DNA from: Halorhodospira sp.
Lineage (GTDB): Bacteria > Pseudomonadota > Gammaproteobacteria > Nitrococcales > Halorhodospiraceae
Length of the DNA stretch: 15,672 nt
NCBI GenBank assembly: GCA_007121755.1
Contig: SKJZ01000001.1
Coordinates: forward strand, 1 to 15,672
Reading direction: 5' to 3'
The notes beneath the pieces were generated by a model. That model saw only the letters and a program-made list of their open reading frames with translations, did no database searches and was not told the origin of the DNA. Within the stretch, counting starts at the first letter, position 1. The number at the start of each line of letters is the position of its first letter. Of this stretch, positions 1-6,732 are shown piece after piece. The translations under genes were made by a program, and so were the position numbers.

Positions 1-673
1 AGACCAAGTGGCCGGTCTCGGCGGCGGTAAGCGCCAGGCGTATCGTCTCCAGGTCGCGCATCTCGCCCACCAGGATCACGTCGGGGTCCTCCCGCAGCGC
101 CGAGCGCAACGCGGCGGAGAAGCTGTGGGTGTCGCGGTGGACCTCGCGCTGGTTGATCAGGCACCGCCGCGGCGTGTGAACGAACTCGATGGGGTCTTCC
201 ACCGTGAGGATGTGGCCGTAGTCGTTCTTGTTCTTGTAGTCGATCATCGCCGCCAGAGTGGTGGACTTGCCGGAGCCGGTGGGTCCGGTCACCAGCACCA
301 GGCCGCGGGGCAGGTCGCAGAGCTTGGAGAAGATCTCCGGCGCCTTGAGCTGCTCCAACGTCAGCACCTCGGATGGAATAGTGCGGAAGACCGCGCCCAT
401 GCCGCGGCTCTGGTTGAAGACGTTGACGCGGAAGCGGGCCAGTTCCGGCACCTCGAAGGAGAAGTCGGCCTCCAGGTGCTCCTCGAAGTTCCTCCGCTGC
501 TGGTCGTTCATGATGTCGTAGACCAGCTCCTTGACCCCCTTTTTGTCGAGTTCGGGCACATTGATTCGACGGATATCGCCGTCGACCCGTATCATCGGCG
601 GCACCCCGGCCGCGATGTGCAGGTCCGAGGCGCCGTTCTTGACGCAAAAGGCGAGCAGATCGGTAGCGTCCAT
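1..673 (-). CDS. pilT: PilT, type IV pilus twitching-motility (retraction) ATPase, 3' part cut off by the window edge
   Basis: This hexameric cytoplasmic ATPase powers pilus disassembly, giving twitching motility. About 224 residues are visible, beginning MDATDLLAFCVKNGASDLH, which is the usual PilT N-terminus with its N-terminal PAS-like domain. The Walker A motif GPTGSGKS lies at about 130-137, the Asp box VEDPIEFVH at 158-166, the Walker B region DPDVILVGEMRD at about 196-207 and the His box TAAETGHLV at the cut end. The family is about 340 residues long, so roughly a third lies outside the window. The ATG at 673 has a GGGGGAAG ribosome site upstream. It is divergent from yggS with only 49 bp between them, the common gammaproteobacterial arrangement. 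The C-terminal AIRNLIRE region that would separate PilT from PilU is not visible, but the N-terminus and Walker region read as PilT. Confidence 0.96.
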   Translation of the reverse strand, partial: MDATDLLAFCVKNGASDLHIAAGVPPMIRVDGDIRRINVPELDKKGVKELVYDIMNDQQRRNFEEHLEADFSFEVPELARFRVNVFNQSRGMGAVFRTIPSEVLTLEQLKAPEIFSKLCDLPRGLVLVTGPTGSGKSTTLAAMIDYKNKNDYGHILTVEDPIEFVHTPRRCLINQREVHRDTHSFSAALRSALREDPDVILVGEMRDLETIRLALTAAETGHLV

Positions 674-722
674 GGCTCTTCCCCCCAAAGTGAAGTAGGC
701 AACAAGGTACTCGACTCGGTAA
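674..722. promoter_or_regulatory. Short divergent pilT/yggS intergenic region
   Basis: These 49 bp separate the two divergent start codons and must hold, or lie next to, the promoters of both genes unless transcription starts inside a coding sequence. I see a good purine-rich ribosome site for pilT but no convincing -35/-10 pair in either direction. The ribosome site for yggS is also weak: AAGG lies about 14 nt from the ATG. Confidence 0.35.
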
Positions 723-1424
723 ATGCCGGACAAGACAGACGGGATTGATCACCAACTCACTGCGCTTCTCAACCGCATCCGCGCGGCCGAGGAGCGCTGC
801 GGCCGCGCTCCGGACAGCGTTGAGTTGCTGGCGGTCAGCAAACGCCACCCTGTAGCCGCGATTCGCGCCGCCTACGCCGCCGGGCAAACCGCGTTCGGCG
901 AAAACTACCTCCAGGAAGCGGTCGAGAAGCAGGATCTATTGCGAGATCTGCCGCTAACGTGGCACTTCATCGGGGCGGTGCAATCGAACAAGACCCGTGA
1001 CGCAGCGGCCCGCTTCGATTGGATTCATACCGTGGACCGGCCCAAAATCGCGCGGCGACTGGGGGAACAACGGCCGGAGTCGCTTCCGCCGCTCAACATC
1101 TGCATTCAGGTCAATGTCAGCGGCGAGACTCAAAAGGCGGGCTGCGCCCCCGAAGAGGCGGGGGCCATCGCCAACACGGTGGCGGAACAGCCCCGGCTGC
1201 GGCTGAGGGGGCTGATGACCATTCCGGCGCCCAGCGACGATTTCGCTGCGCAGCGGCAACCGTTCGCCCGGTTGCGCGAACTCTTCGATGAACTGGTGGC
1301 CGCCGGCCATTCACTCGATACACTATCCATGGGCATGACTGCGGACCTGGAAGCGGCGGTGGCTGAAGGCGCTACCGTGGTGCGGATCGGCACCGCGCTT
1401 TTCGGACCGCGCAATCCGGCTTGA
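723..1424 (+). CDS. yggS: YggS/PROSC-family pyridoxal-phosphate homeostasis protein
   Basis: This is a fold-type III PLP-binding protein of 233 residues, the usual family length. It binds PLP without a known enzymatic activity and keeps cellular vitamin B6 and amino-acid pools in balance. The PLP lysine is K40 in LLAVSK. Other family signatures are GENYLQEA (about 59-66), WHFIGAVQSNK, the LRLRGLMTI strand and the C-terminal LSMGM...DLEAAVAEGATVVRIGTALFG phosphate-binding part. Because the ATG at 723 lacks a strong Shine-Dalgarno site the exact start is less certain than the identity, but the N-terminus aligns with the family. It is first in the plus-strand operon and is followed almost at once by proC, a gene pair conserved across many proteobacteria. 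Confidence 0.96.
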   Translation: MPDKTDGIDHQLTALLNRIRAAEERCGRAPDSVELLAVSKRHPVAAIRAAYAAGQTAFGENYLQEAVEKQDLLRDLPLTWHFIGAVQSNKTRDAAARFDWIHTVDRPKIARRLGEQRPESLPPLNICIQVNVSGETQKAGCAPEEAGAIANTVAEQPRLRLRGLMTIPAPSDDFAAQRQPFARLRELFDELVAAGHSLDTLSMGMTADLEAAVAEGATVVRIGTALFGPRNPA

Positions 1425-1435
1425 ACGGGGGAACG

Positions 1436-2266
1436 ATGACAACACAATCGACCATTGCCTTCATCGGCGGCGGCAATATGACGCGCTCCCTGGTGGGGGG
1501 GCTGTTGGCCGACGGCTACCCGGCGGAACGGATCACTGTGACCGAACCGGAGCCGGACCGGCGCCAAGCACTGGCGGACGATCTTGGGGTCACCGTCACC
1601 GGGGACAACGTCGACGCCGCGGCCAACGCCGGCACAGTCGTCCTGGCGGTCAAGCCCCAAGTCATCCACGAGGTCGCCGAGCAGATCGGCGGCAGCATCG
1701 CCGACTCGGGGGCGTTGGTCATCTCCATCGCCGCCGGCGTGCGCATCGGCGATATCGAACGGTGGCTGGGCGGCTCGCCGGCGGTCGTCCGGACGATGCC
1801 CAACACCCCGGCCCTGGTCCAGAGCGGCGCCACGGCGCTGGTAGCGAATGCACGGGTCACGGAGGGGCAGCGGAACGAAGCCGAGTCGCTGCTGCGCGCG
1901 GTCGGTTTGACGCAGTGGCTGGAAGACGAGAGATTAATGGACGCGGTCACGGCCGTCTCCGGCAGCGGCCCGGCCTACTTCTTCCTGCTTATGGAAGCGC
2001 TGGAAGAGGCCGCGGTGGAGCAGGGGCTGGAACGGGAAGCGGCGCGGCTGCTCACCCTCGAGACGGCCATCGGCGCCGCCAAGATGGCGCTCGAATCCTC
2101 GGAACCGCCGGCACGGCTACGGGAGCGGGTGACCTCGCCGGGAGGAACCACGGAACAAGCGCTACGGGTTCTCGAAGAGGGGAACATGCGCGAACTCATG
2201 GGGCGCGCGGTGACGGCGGCTGCCCGCCGTGCGCAGGAGCTGGGAACGATGCTGGGAGAGCGTTAG
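1436..2266 (+). CDS. proC: Pyrroline-5-carboxylate reductase
   Basis: ProC catalyses the last step of proline biosynthesis, reducing 1-pyrroline-5-carboxylate to L-proline with NAD(P)H in the cytosol. The 276-residue product has the N-terminal Rossmann motif IAFIGGGNM (7-15), the VVLAVKPQ segment (68-75), MPNTPALV (121-128), VSGSGPAYFF (174-183) and the C-terminal signature SPGGTTEQAL (234-243), all at normal spacing. I chose the ATG at 1436 because GGGGGAA lies just upstream. A TTG at 1421, overlapping the yggS stop, would only add five residues (MNGGT) ahead of a well-placed N-terminus. The gene sits between yggS and yggT and its stop codon directly abuts the yggT start, which indicates cotranscription. 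Confidence 0.97.
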   Translation: MTTQSTIAFIGGGNMTRSLVGGLLADGYPAERITVTEPEPDRRQALADDLGVTVTGDNVDAAANAGTVVLAVKPQVIHEVAEQIGGSIADSGALVISIAAGVRIGDIERWLGGSPAVVRTMPNTPALVQSGATALVANARVTEGQRNEAESLLRAVGLTQWLEDERLMDAVTAVSGSGPAYFFLLMEALEEAAVEQGLEREAARLLTLETAIGAAKMALESSEPPARLRERVTSPGGTTEQALRVLEEGNMRELMGRAVTAAARRAQELGTMLGER

Positions 2267-2845
2267 ATGGCATCACCATACTGGGCCAATCCATTGATTT
2301 TTTTGATCAGCACGGCGTTGACGCTCTACCTGTTGGCGCTGCTGTTGCGCTTCTTGTTGCAGACGGTGCGGGCCGACTTCCTCAATCCGATCTCCCAATT
2401 CCTGGTCAAGGCCACCGCGCCCGTCCTCAATCCGGTACGGCGTTTTGTGCCCGGGCTGTGGGGCATCGACCTGGCCGCCATCTTGCTGATGTTCATAATC
2501 CAAGTGGCGGGCCTCTACCTGATCTTTTACATCGCCTTCGGTCAGGCGGCGCCGCTGGGGCCGCTGGCGGTCGAGGCGGTGGGCCGGCTGCTCGGCCTAC
2601 TACTCAACCTCTATACGGTACTGATCATCATTGGCGTCATCGTCAGCTGGGTGAACCCGATGGCGAGCCACCCGGGGCTGCATCTGCTGCACCAACTCAT
2701 CGACCCGATCATGCGCCCCATCCGCTCATTCATGCCGGACATGGGGGGGCTCGACCTCTCGCCGATGGTGGCCCTGATTCTCATCCACGTTGTCAGGATG
2801 ATGGTGGTCTACCCGCTGCGCGGGCAGATCCCGTTGCCGATATAG
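2267..2845 (+). CDS. yggT: YggT-family integral membrane protein
   Basis: This is a 192-residue hydrophobic protein with two YGGT repeats. Each repeat has a membrane segment followed by the signature seen here as LNPVRRFVPGLWGIDLAAIL (about 54-73) and IDPIMRPIRSFMPDMGGLDL in the second half (about 144-163). About four membrane segments are evident: roughly 10-33, 67-90, 104-127 and 163-182. Family members have been linked to osmotic-stress or turgor tolerance and, in plastids and cyanobacteria, to cofactor assembly or division, but the biochemical role in gammaproteobacteria is not established. The ATG follows the proC TAG with no gap and uses the GGGAGAG within the end of proC as ribosome site, so translation is probably coupled. 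Confidence 0.93.
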   Translation: MASPYWANPLIFLISTALTLYLLALLLRFLLQTVRADFLNPISQFLVKATAPVLNPVRRFVPGLWGIDLAAILLMFIIQVAGLYLIFYIAFGQAAPLGPLAVEAVGRLLGLLLNLYTVLIIIGVIVSWVNPMASHPGLHLLHQLIDPIMRPIRSFMPDMGGLDLSPMVALILIHVVRMMVVYPLRGQIPLPI

Positions 2846-2894
2846 GGCACGGCCCGATAGACTGTTTCGCTGTTGTTTCGCCACCGGAGGGCCG

Positions 2895-4043
2895 ATGGTC
2901 AGCAACCTGCCGGCCGACTCCGTCGGCCTAGTCACCCAACACAAGGCTGTCTTCGAGGAGCCGCTGTCGCTGGATTGCGGGCAAGTGCTGCCGCGCTACG
3001 AGTTGGTCTACGAGACCTACGGCGCCCTCAACCGCGACCGGACCAACGCCATACTGGTCTGTCACGCGCTCTCGGGCAGCCACCACGCCGCCGGTTACCA
3101 CTCCGAACACGACCGCAAGCCCGGCTGGTGGGAGACATGCATCGGACCCGGTAAGCCGCTGGACACCAACCGTTTTTTTATTGTCTGCGTCAACAACCTG
3201 GGCGGCTGCCACGGCTCCACCGGCCCGGCCACCACCAACCCCGAAACCGGGAAGCCGTACGGCGACGACTTCCCGGTGGTCACCGTCAAAGACTGGGTGC
3301 GCAGCCACTCCCGCCTCGCCGACCGCATGGAGATCAAGCAGTGGGCGGCCGTGGCCGGCGGCAGCCTGGGCGGCATGCAGGCGCTGCAGTGGGCCATCGA
3401 CTTCCCGCAGCGGTTGCGCCACGCCATCGTCATTGCCGCCGCACCGCGGCTCTCGGCCCAGAACATCGGCTTTAACGAGGTCGCCCGCCAGGCGATCATG
3501 GCCGACCCGGAGTTCCACGGCGGACGGTACTACGACCACAACGTCTCACCGGGGCGCGGGCTGGCGGTAGCCCGCATGCTCGGCCACATCACCTACCTCT
3601 CCGACGACGCCATGCGGGCCAAGTTCGGCCGCGACCTGCGGGGCAAGATGAGCTACGACTTCGACGAGGTCGACTTCCAGGTGGAGAGCTATCTGCGCTA
3701 CCAGGGCCAGCAGTTCGTCCAGGGCTTCGACGCCAACACCTACATGTTGATGACCAAGGCGCTGGACTACTTCGATCCGGCGGCCGACTACGGCGACGAC
3801 CTCTCCACCGCGCTGGCCGGGATCGAGTGCGGCACGCTGCTGATCTCCTTCTCCAGCGACTGGCGGTTCGCGCCGGAACGGTCGGTGGAGATCCTGCGCG
3901 CGCTGCTCGATAACGAGAAACCGGTGAGCTACCTCGAAGTGGAAGCTACCCAGGGACACGACGCCTTCCTGATGCCGATCCCCAGATACATCGAGGCCTT
4001 CTCCGCCTATATGGGGAACGTGGCCCAGGAGTGCGCCCCGTGA
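2895..4043 (+). CDS. metX: Homoserine O-acyltransferase MetX (Arg-type site suggests succinyl-CoA use)
   Basis: This cytosolic alpha/beta-hydrolase-fold enzyme activates homoserine by O-acylation, the committed step of methionine synthesis. The 382 residues are the normal length. The nucleophile is S157 in GGSLGGMQ, with D322 in SSDWRF and H355 in QGHDAF completing the triad. LVCHALSGSHHAAG (54-67) and VNNLGGCHGSTGP (99-111) are typical. After the catalytic Asp the sequence is DWRF. From knowledge of the family, an Arg here marks the MetX branch that uses succinyl-CoA (as in Pseudomonas), whereas acetyl-CoA enzymes carry Leu. I therefore infer homoserine O-succinyltransferase activity, but have not tested it. 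GGAGG lies 4 nt before the ATG. The gene overlaps metW by 4 nt and is 49 bp from yggT. Confidence 0.95.
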   Translation: MVSNLPADSVGLVTQHKAVFEEPLSLDCGQVLPRYELVYETYGALNRDRTNAILVCHALSGSHHAAGYHSEHDRKPGWWETCIGPGKPLDTNRFFIVCVNNLGGCHGSTGPATTNPETGKPYGDDFPVVTVKDWVRSHSRLADRMEIKQWAAVAGGSLGGMQALQWAIDFPQRLRHAIVIAAAPRLSAQNIGFNEVARQAIMADPEFHGGRYYDHNVSPGRGLAVARMLGHITYLSDDAMRAKFGRDLRGKMSYDFDEVDFQVESYLRYQGQQFVQGFDANTYMLMTKALDYFDPAADYGDDLSTALAGIECGTLLISFSSDWRFAPERSVEILRALLDNEKPVSYLEVEATQGHDAFLMPIPRYIEAFSAYMGNVAQECAP

Positions 4044-4648
4044 ACCCGTTGCGCCGGGAACTGGAGATCGTCGCCGCCTGGATCGAGCCGGGGGCGCGGG
4101 TACTCGATTTGGGCTGCGGGGACGGCTTGCTGCTGGACTACTTGGTCCGCAACAAGGGTGTCGCCGCTTACGGTTTGGAACTCGATCCGGCCAAGGTGTC
4201 CCGTTGTATGGAGCGGGGCGTCAACGTGGTGCACGCCGACCTCGACAAGGGGATTCGCGACTTCCGCAAAGACAGCTTCGACCACGTCATCCTCAGCCAA
4301 GCCCTGCAGGCGGTCCACTACCCCGACAAACTGTTGGAAGAGGTGCTGCGGGTTGGACAGGAGGGGATCATCACCTTCCCCAACATCGGCTATTGGCGAA
4401 TGCGCCTCCAGTTCATGTTCCGCGGCCGCATGCCGAGGGGACCGGCCCTTCCCTACGCCTGGTACAGCACGCCCAATATCCGGCTTTGCACCGTACGTGA
4501 CTTCGAGCACCTTTGCTCGACACTGGGCGTTCGGATCGTGGAGCGCCGGCTGCTCGACCGTGCCCACCACTCCCATGCGATCATGAACCTGGCGCCCAAT
4601 CTCTTCGGTGAGATCGCCCTGTACCGTATCCGGCGGGAGGTCACGTGA
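4040..4648 (+). CDS. metW: MetW, methyltransferase-fold partner of MetX
   Basis: MetW is a class I methyltransferase-fold protein almost always encoded beside metX; in proteobacteria it is needed for, or forms a complex with, MetX in methionine synthesis. The product is 202 residues. The SAM-binding-type motif I reads VLDLGCGDGLLLDYL (about 21-35), followed by the acidic strand end GLELDP (45-50) and VIL-SQALQAVHYPDKLLEEVLRV. The C-terminal half has the MetW-specific run of NIGYWRMRLQ, WYSTPNIRLCTVRDFE and NLFGEIALY. I start it at GTG 4040, which forms a GTGA overlap with the metX stop and sits 8 nt after AGGAG. A GTG at 4031 in frame would place that ribosome site inside the start codon region and is less likely. 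Confidence 0.95.
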   Translation: MNPLRRELEIVAAWIEPGARVLDLGCGDGLLLDYLVRNKGVAAYGLELDPAKVSRCMERGVNVVHADLDKGIRDFRKDSFDHVILSQALQAVHYPDKLLEEVLRVGQEGIITFPNIGYWRMRLQFMFRGRMPRGPALPYAWYSTPNIRLCTVRDFEHLCSTLGVRIVERRLLDRAHHSHAIMNLAPNLFGEIALYRIRREVT

Positions 4649-5334
4649 ACCGGGAACCGGAGTACGTGCGCTACAACCAGAAGGTACTGGAGCGCCGCCG
4701 TTCGCCGTATCAGGAGATCGTTATTGCCGAAGACCCCAAGGCGGGCCGGCTGCTCTACCTCGACGACGACCTGCAGATCGGCGACCACGACGAACCGTAC
4801 AACCAGGCGTTGATCGGGCCACTGCACGAAAACGGCTGCCTGGATAGAGTCCTGATCCTTGGCGGCGGCGACGGTGGAGCGCTCAAGGCGGCCCTGGAAC
4901 ACGAGGCCGGGAAAGTTGTTCTAATCGATATCGACGCCGAGGTGATCGAATTGGCGAAACGCTACCTGCCCCACCTGTGCGGCAACGCCTTCGACCACCC
5001 GCGGGCGGAGGTGGTCATCGGCGATGCGTTCGCACGACTCGACAAACCGGAACAGTGGGACGGAATCGTTTACGATCTAACTATGGAGCCGGTTGGCGCG
5101 GACCAAGGGCGCACCGCCTTTATCCGCGAGATACTGGGCAAGATCGCCCGGAGGCTGAGGCCCGGCGGCATGCTGACCATGCAGTGCTGTGGCGCCGATG
5201 AGACGCACCTGCGCGACGAGATCCGCGCTGGCCTTGACCGGGCGTTTCCCGAGTGGGGCGACTGGCGGACCGCCGTACCGTCGTATGATGTGGAGTGGGT
5301 CTTCGCCTGGGCCCGAACCGCACGGGAGGAATAA
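4645..5334 (+). CDS. Spermidine-synthase-like (SpeE superfamily) aminopropyltransferase homologue, short form
   Basis: The fold is recognisable as polyamine aminopropyltransferase: SPYQEIVIAED (20-30), LLYLDDDLQ (36-44), VLILGGGDGGALKAAL (69-84), IDIDAEVIELAKRYLP (94-109), GDAF (126-129) and YDLTMEPVG (143-151). In classical SpeE the product is spermidine, made from putrescine and decarboxylated SAM. This protein differs. It has 229 residues instead of about 285-290, it ends soon after the FAWA strand, and so it lacks the C-terminal portion. The usual DEFIYHE segment reads DEPYNQ with no His, and the SDCTDP catalytic loop reads YDLTMEP with an extra residue. The donor site is well kept, so an aminopropyltransferase or related reaction is plausible, but the acceptor is unknown. 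GTG start: GTGA overlap with metW, GGGAGG 4 nt upstream. No speD is in view. Confidence 0.82.
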   Translation: MNREPEYVRYNQKVLERRRSPYQEIVIAEDPKAGRLLYLDDDLQIGDHDEPYNQALIGPLHENGCLDRVLILGGGDGGALKAALEHEAGKVVLIDIDAEVIELAKRYLPHLCGNAFDHPRAEVVIGDAFARLDKPEQWDGIVYDLTMEPVGADQGRTAFIREILGKIARRLRPGGMLTMQCCGADETHLRDEIRAGLDRAFPEWGDWRTAVPSYDVEWVFAWARTAREE

Positions 5335-5338
5335 CGCG

Positions 5339-6265
5339 TTGACGACTTGGCTGGTAACCCATCCGGCGTGCGGCAAGCACAACCCCGGAGAGAACCACCC
5401 CGAGAATTCGAACCGAATGCTCGCCATCATGGTGGCTCTGGAATCGCCGTCCTTCCAGGATCTGATCCGGGAGGAGGCGCCTCAGGCCACTATGGAGCAG
5501 TTGGAGCGGGTACACGATCCGGACTACATCCGCGGGGTGCTCGACCAGATACCGAGGGTCGGCCGCCACCACCTCGACGCCGACACCATCGTCAGCCCCG
5601 AATCGGGCGAGGCGGCGCTGAGGGCCGCCGGCGCGGTCTGCCACGCCGTCGACGGCGTCATGGACGGCGCGGCGCAACGCGCGTTCTGCCTGGTCCGCCC
5701 GCCGGGCCACCACGCCGAGCACGACCACGCGATGGGCTTCTGCCTGTTCAACAACATCGCGGTCGGCGCCGCCCATGCGGCGGAGGCACACAATTTGGAG
5801 CGCGTGGTCATCGTCGATTTCGACGTCCACCACGGCAACGGCACCGAGTCGTTCGTCAGCGGCCGTTCTGGACTTTTCTATCTCTCCACGCATCAGCATC
5901 CGCTCTTCCCCGGCACCGGCATCCCCGAGGAGCCCGGCCCGGCCAATATCGTCAACGCAACGCTCAGCGACGGGGACGGCTCCGAGCGTTTCCGGGACGT
6001 CTTCAGCGAAAAGATCCTGCCCAAGATCGACCTGTTCCGCCCGCAACTGCTGATGCTCTCTGCCGGCTTCGACGCCCACCGCGCCGACCCGCTGGCGACA
6101 TTGCAGTTAGAGGAGGCCGACTTCGCCTGGGCCACGGAAGAGTTGATGGCGCTCGCGCGCAAGCACTGCGGTGGACGTATCGTCTCGGTCCTCGAAGGCG
6201 GATACAATCACTCTGCGCTGGCCCGATCGGTGGCCACCCATATCAAGGCACTCATGATGATCTAG
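5339..6265 (+). CDS. HDAC-family zinc deacetylase (histone deacetylase / acetylpolyamine amidohydrolase superfamily)
   Basis: This cytosolic arginase/deacetylase-fold amidohydrolase removes acetyl groups from amines, most often acetylpolyamines or small amides in bacteria. All catalytic features are present in the 308 residues. The active-site His pair is H124-H125 in RPPGHHAEHDHAMGFC. The Zn ligands are D162 and H164 in VDFDVHHGNGT and D245 in AGFDAHRADP. The transition-state Tyr is Y289 in LEGGYN. The N-terminus THPACGKHNPGENHPENSNR is typical. I start it at TTG 5339, 8 nt after a strong GGGAGGA and 4 nt past the speE-like stop; the open frame continues upstream inside that gene, but this is not needed. 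Adjacency to a SpeE-like protein makes acetylated polyamine an attractive substrate, which is inference. Confidence 0.92.
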   Translation: MTTWLVTHPACGKHNPGENHPENSNRMLAIMVALESPSFQDLIREEAPQATMEQLERVHDPDYIRGVLDQIPRVGRHHLDADTIVSPESGEAALRAAGAVCHAVDGVMDGAAQRAFCLVRPPGHHAEHDHAMGFCLFNNIAVGAAHAAEAHNLERVVIVDFDVHHGNGTESFVSGRSGLFYLSTHQHPLFPGTGIPEEPGPANIVNATLSDGDGSERFRDVFSEKILPKIDLFRPQLLMLSAGFDAHRADPLATLQLEEADFAWATEELMALARKHCGGRIVSVLEGGYNHSALARSVATHIKALMMI

Positions 6266-6287
6266 GCCGCGGAGACCGGGGAGCACC

Positions 6288-6731
6288 ATGTACACCGACG
6301 CCAGCCGCCCGACACCATACCTCCCGCCGACACGACCGGCGGCGCAGAGCGGGGTGCCGGCGGCGCGTTTTCCGCAATCGGCGCCTCCCCCCTTTCCGGC
6401 GCCTGCTGGGTGTCCGTTGCAGCCCGGCACCGCCCGACAGCAACCCTGGGCGCCCTATCCGGGCATCGGTGACGACGGCCAGATACCGCCTTTCGGACCC
6501 GCCGCGGATGATGAGTACGAGCACGGACCGCAACTGCTCGCCCTGCGCCTGGGAACCTTCGGTCTCAGCGCCGATGCCGCGACCGGCGGGCAGGAATATC
6601 AGGAGCGCAACCGCTTTTTGCGGACGTCACCCGACGACCTGCCGAAGGGCATCCAACTGCTGACCGAGATCCAGGCGATGGGCGAGGCGGAGTTAATGGG
6701 CCGGGGCGGTCGCCTGGACCTGATGGCGTGA
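6288..6731 (+). CDS. Proline-rich hypothetical protein
   Basis: I do not recognise this 147-residue protein. The first 75 or so residues are low complexity, with about 20 prolines plus Ala and Gln (for example SAPPPFPAPAG), and are probably disordered. An acidic stretch DDEYEHG (74-80) leads into a more regular part (82-147) containing LLALRLGTFGL, GGQEYQERNRFLRTSPDDLPKG and a probable helix IQLLTEIQAMGEAELMG. There is no signal peptide or membrane segment. I consider it a real gene: GGGGAG lies 4 nt before the ATG, it fills the gap between the deacetylase (22 bp away) and zapE (1 bp between its stop and the zapE ATG), and no better frame covers the region. A short linker or adaptor protein is possible but not demonstrable. 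Confidence 0.72.
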   Translation: MYTDASRPTPYLPPTRPAAQSGVPAARFPQSAPPPFPAPAGCPLQPGTARQQPWAPYPGIGDDGQIPPFGPAADDEYEHGPQLLALRLGTFGLSADAATGGQEYQERNRFLRTSPDDLPKGIQLLTEIQAMGEAELMGRGGRLDLMA

Positions 6732-6732
6732 A

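Noticed and set aside
8..748. Long plus-strand open frame over the start of the window
   Set aside because: It is the antisense shadow of pilT, whose minus-strand product has all retraction-ATPase motifs.
2846..2894. SAM or methionine riboswitch upstream of metX
   Set aside because: The gap is only 49 bp, too short for known SAM riboswitches, with no recognisable structure.
1762..2931. 389-codon plus-strand open frame across proC and yggT
   Set aside because: It runs out of frame through two well-supported genes and gives Gly/Arg-rich low-complexity protein typical of GC-rich shadows.
5347..6663. 438-codon plus-strand open frame over the deacetylase gene
   Set aside because: Arg/Pro-rich out-of-frame translation; the overlapping frame carries complete HDAC catalytic residues.
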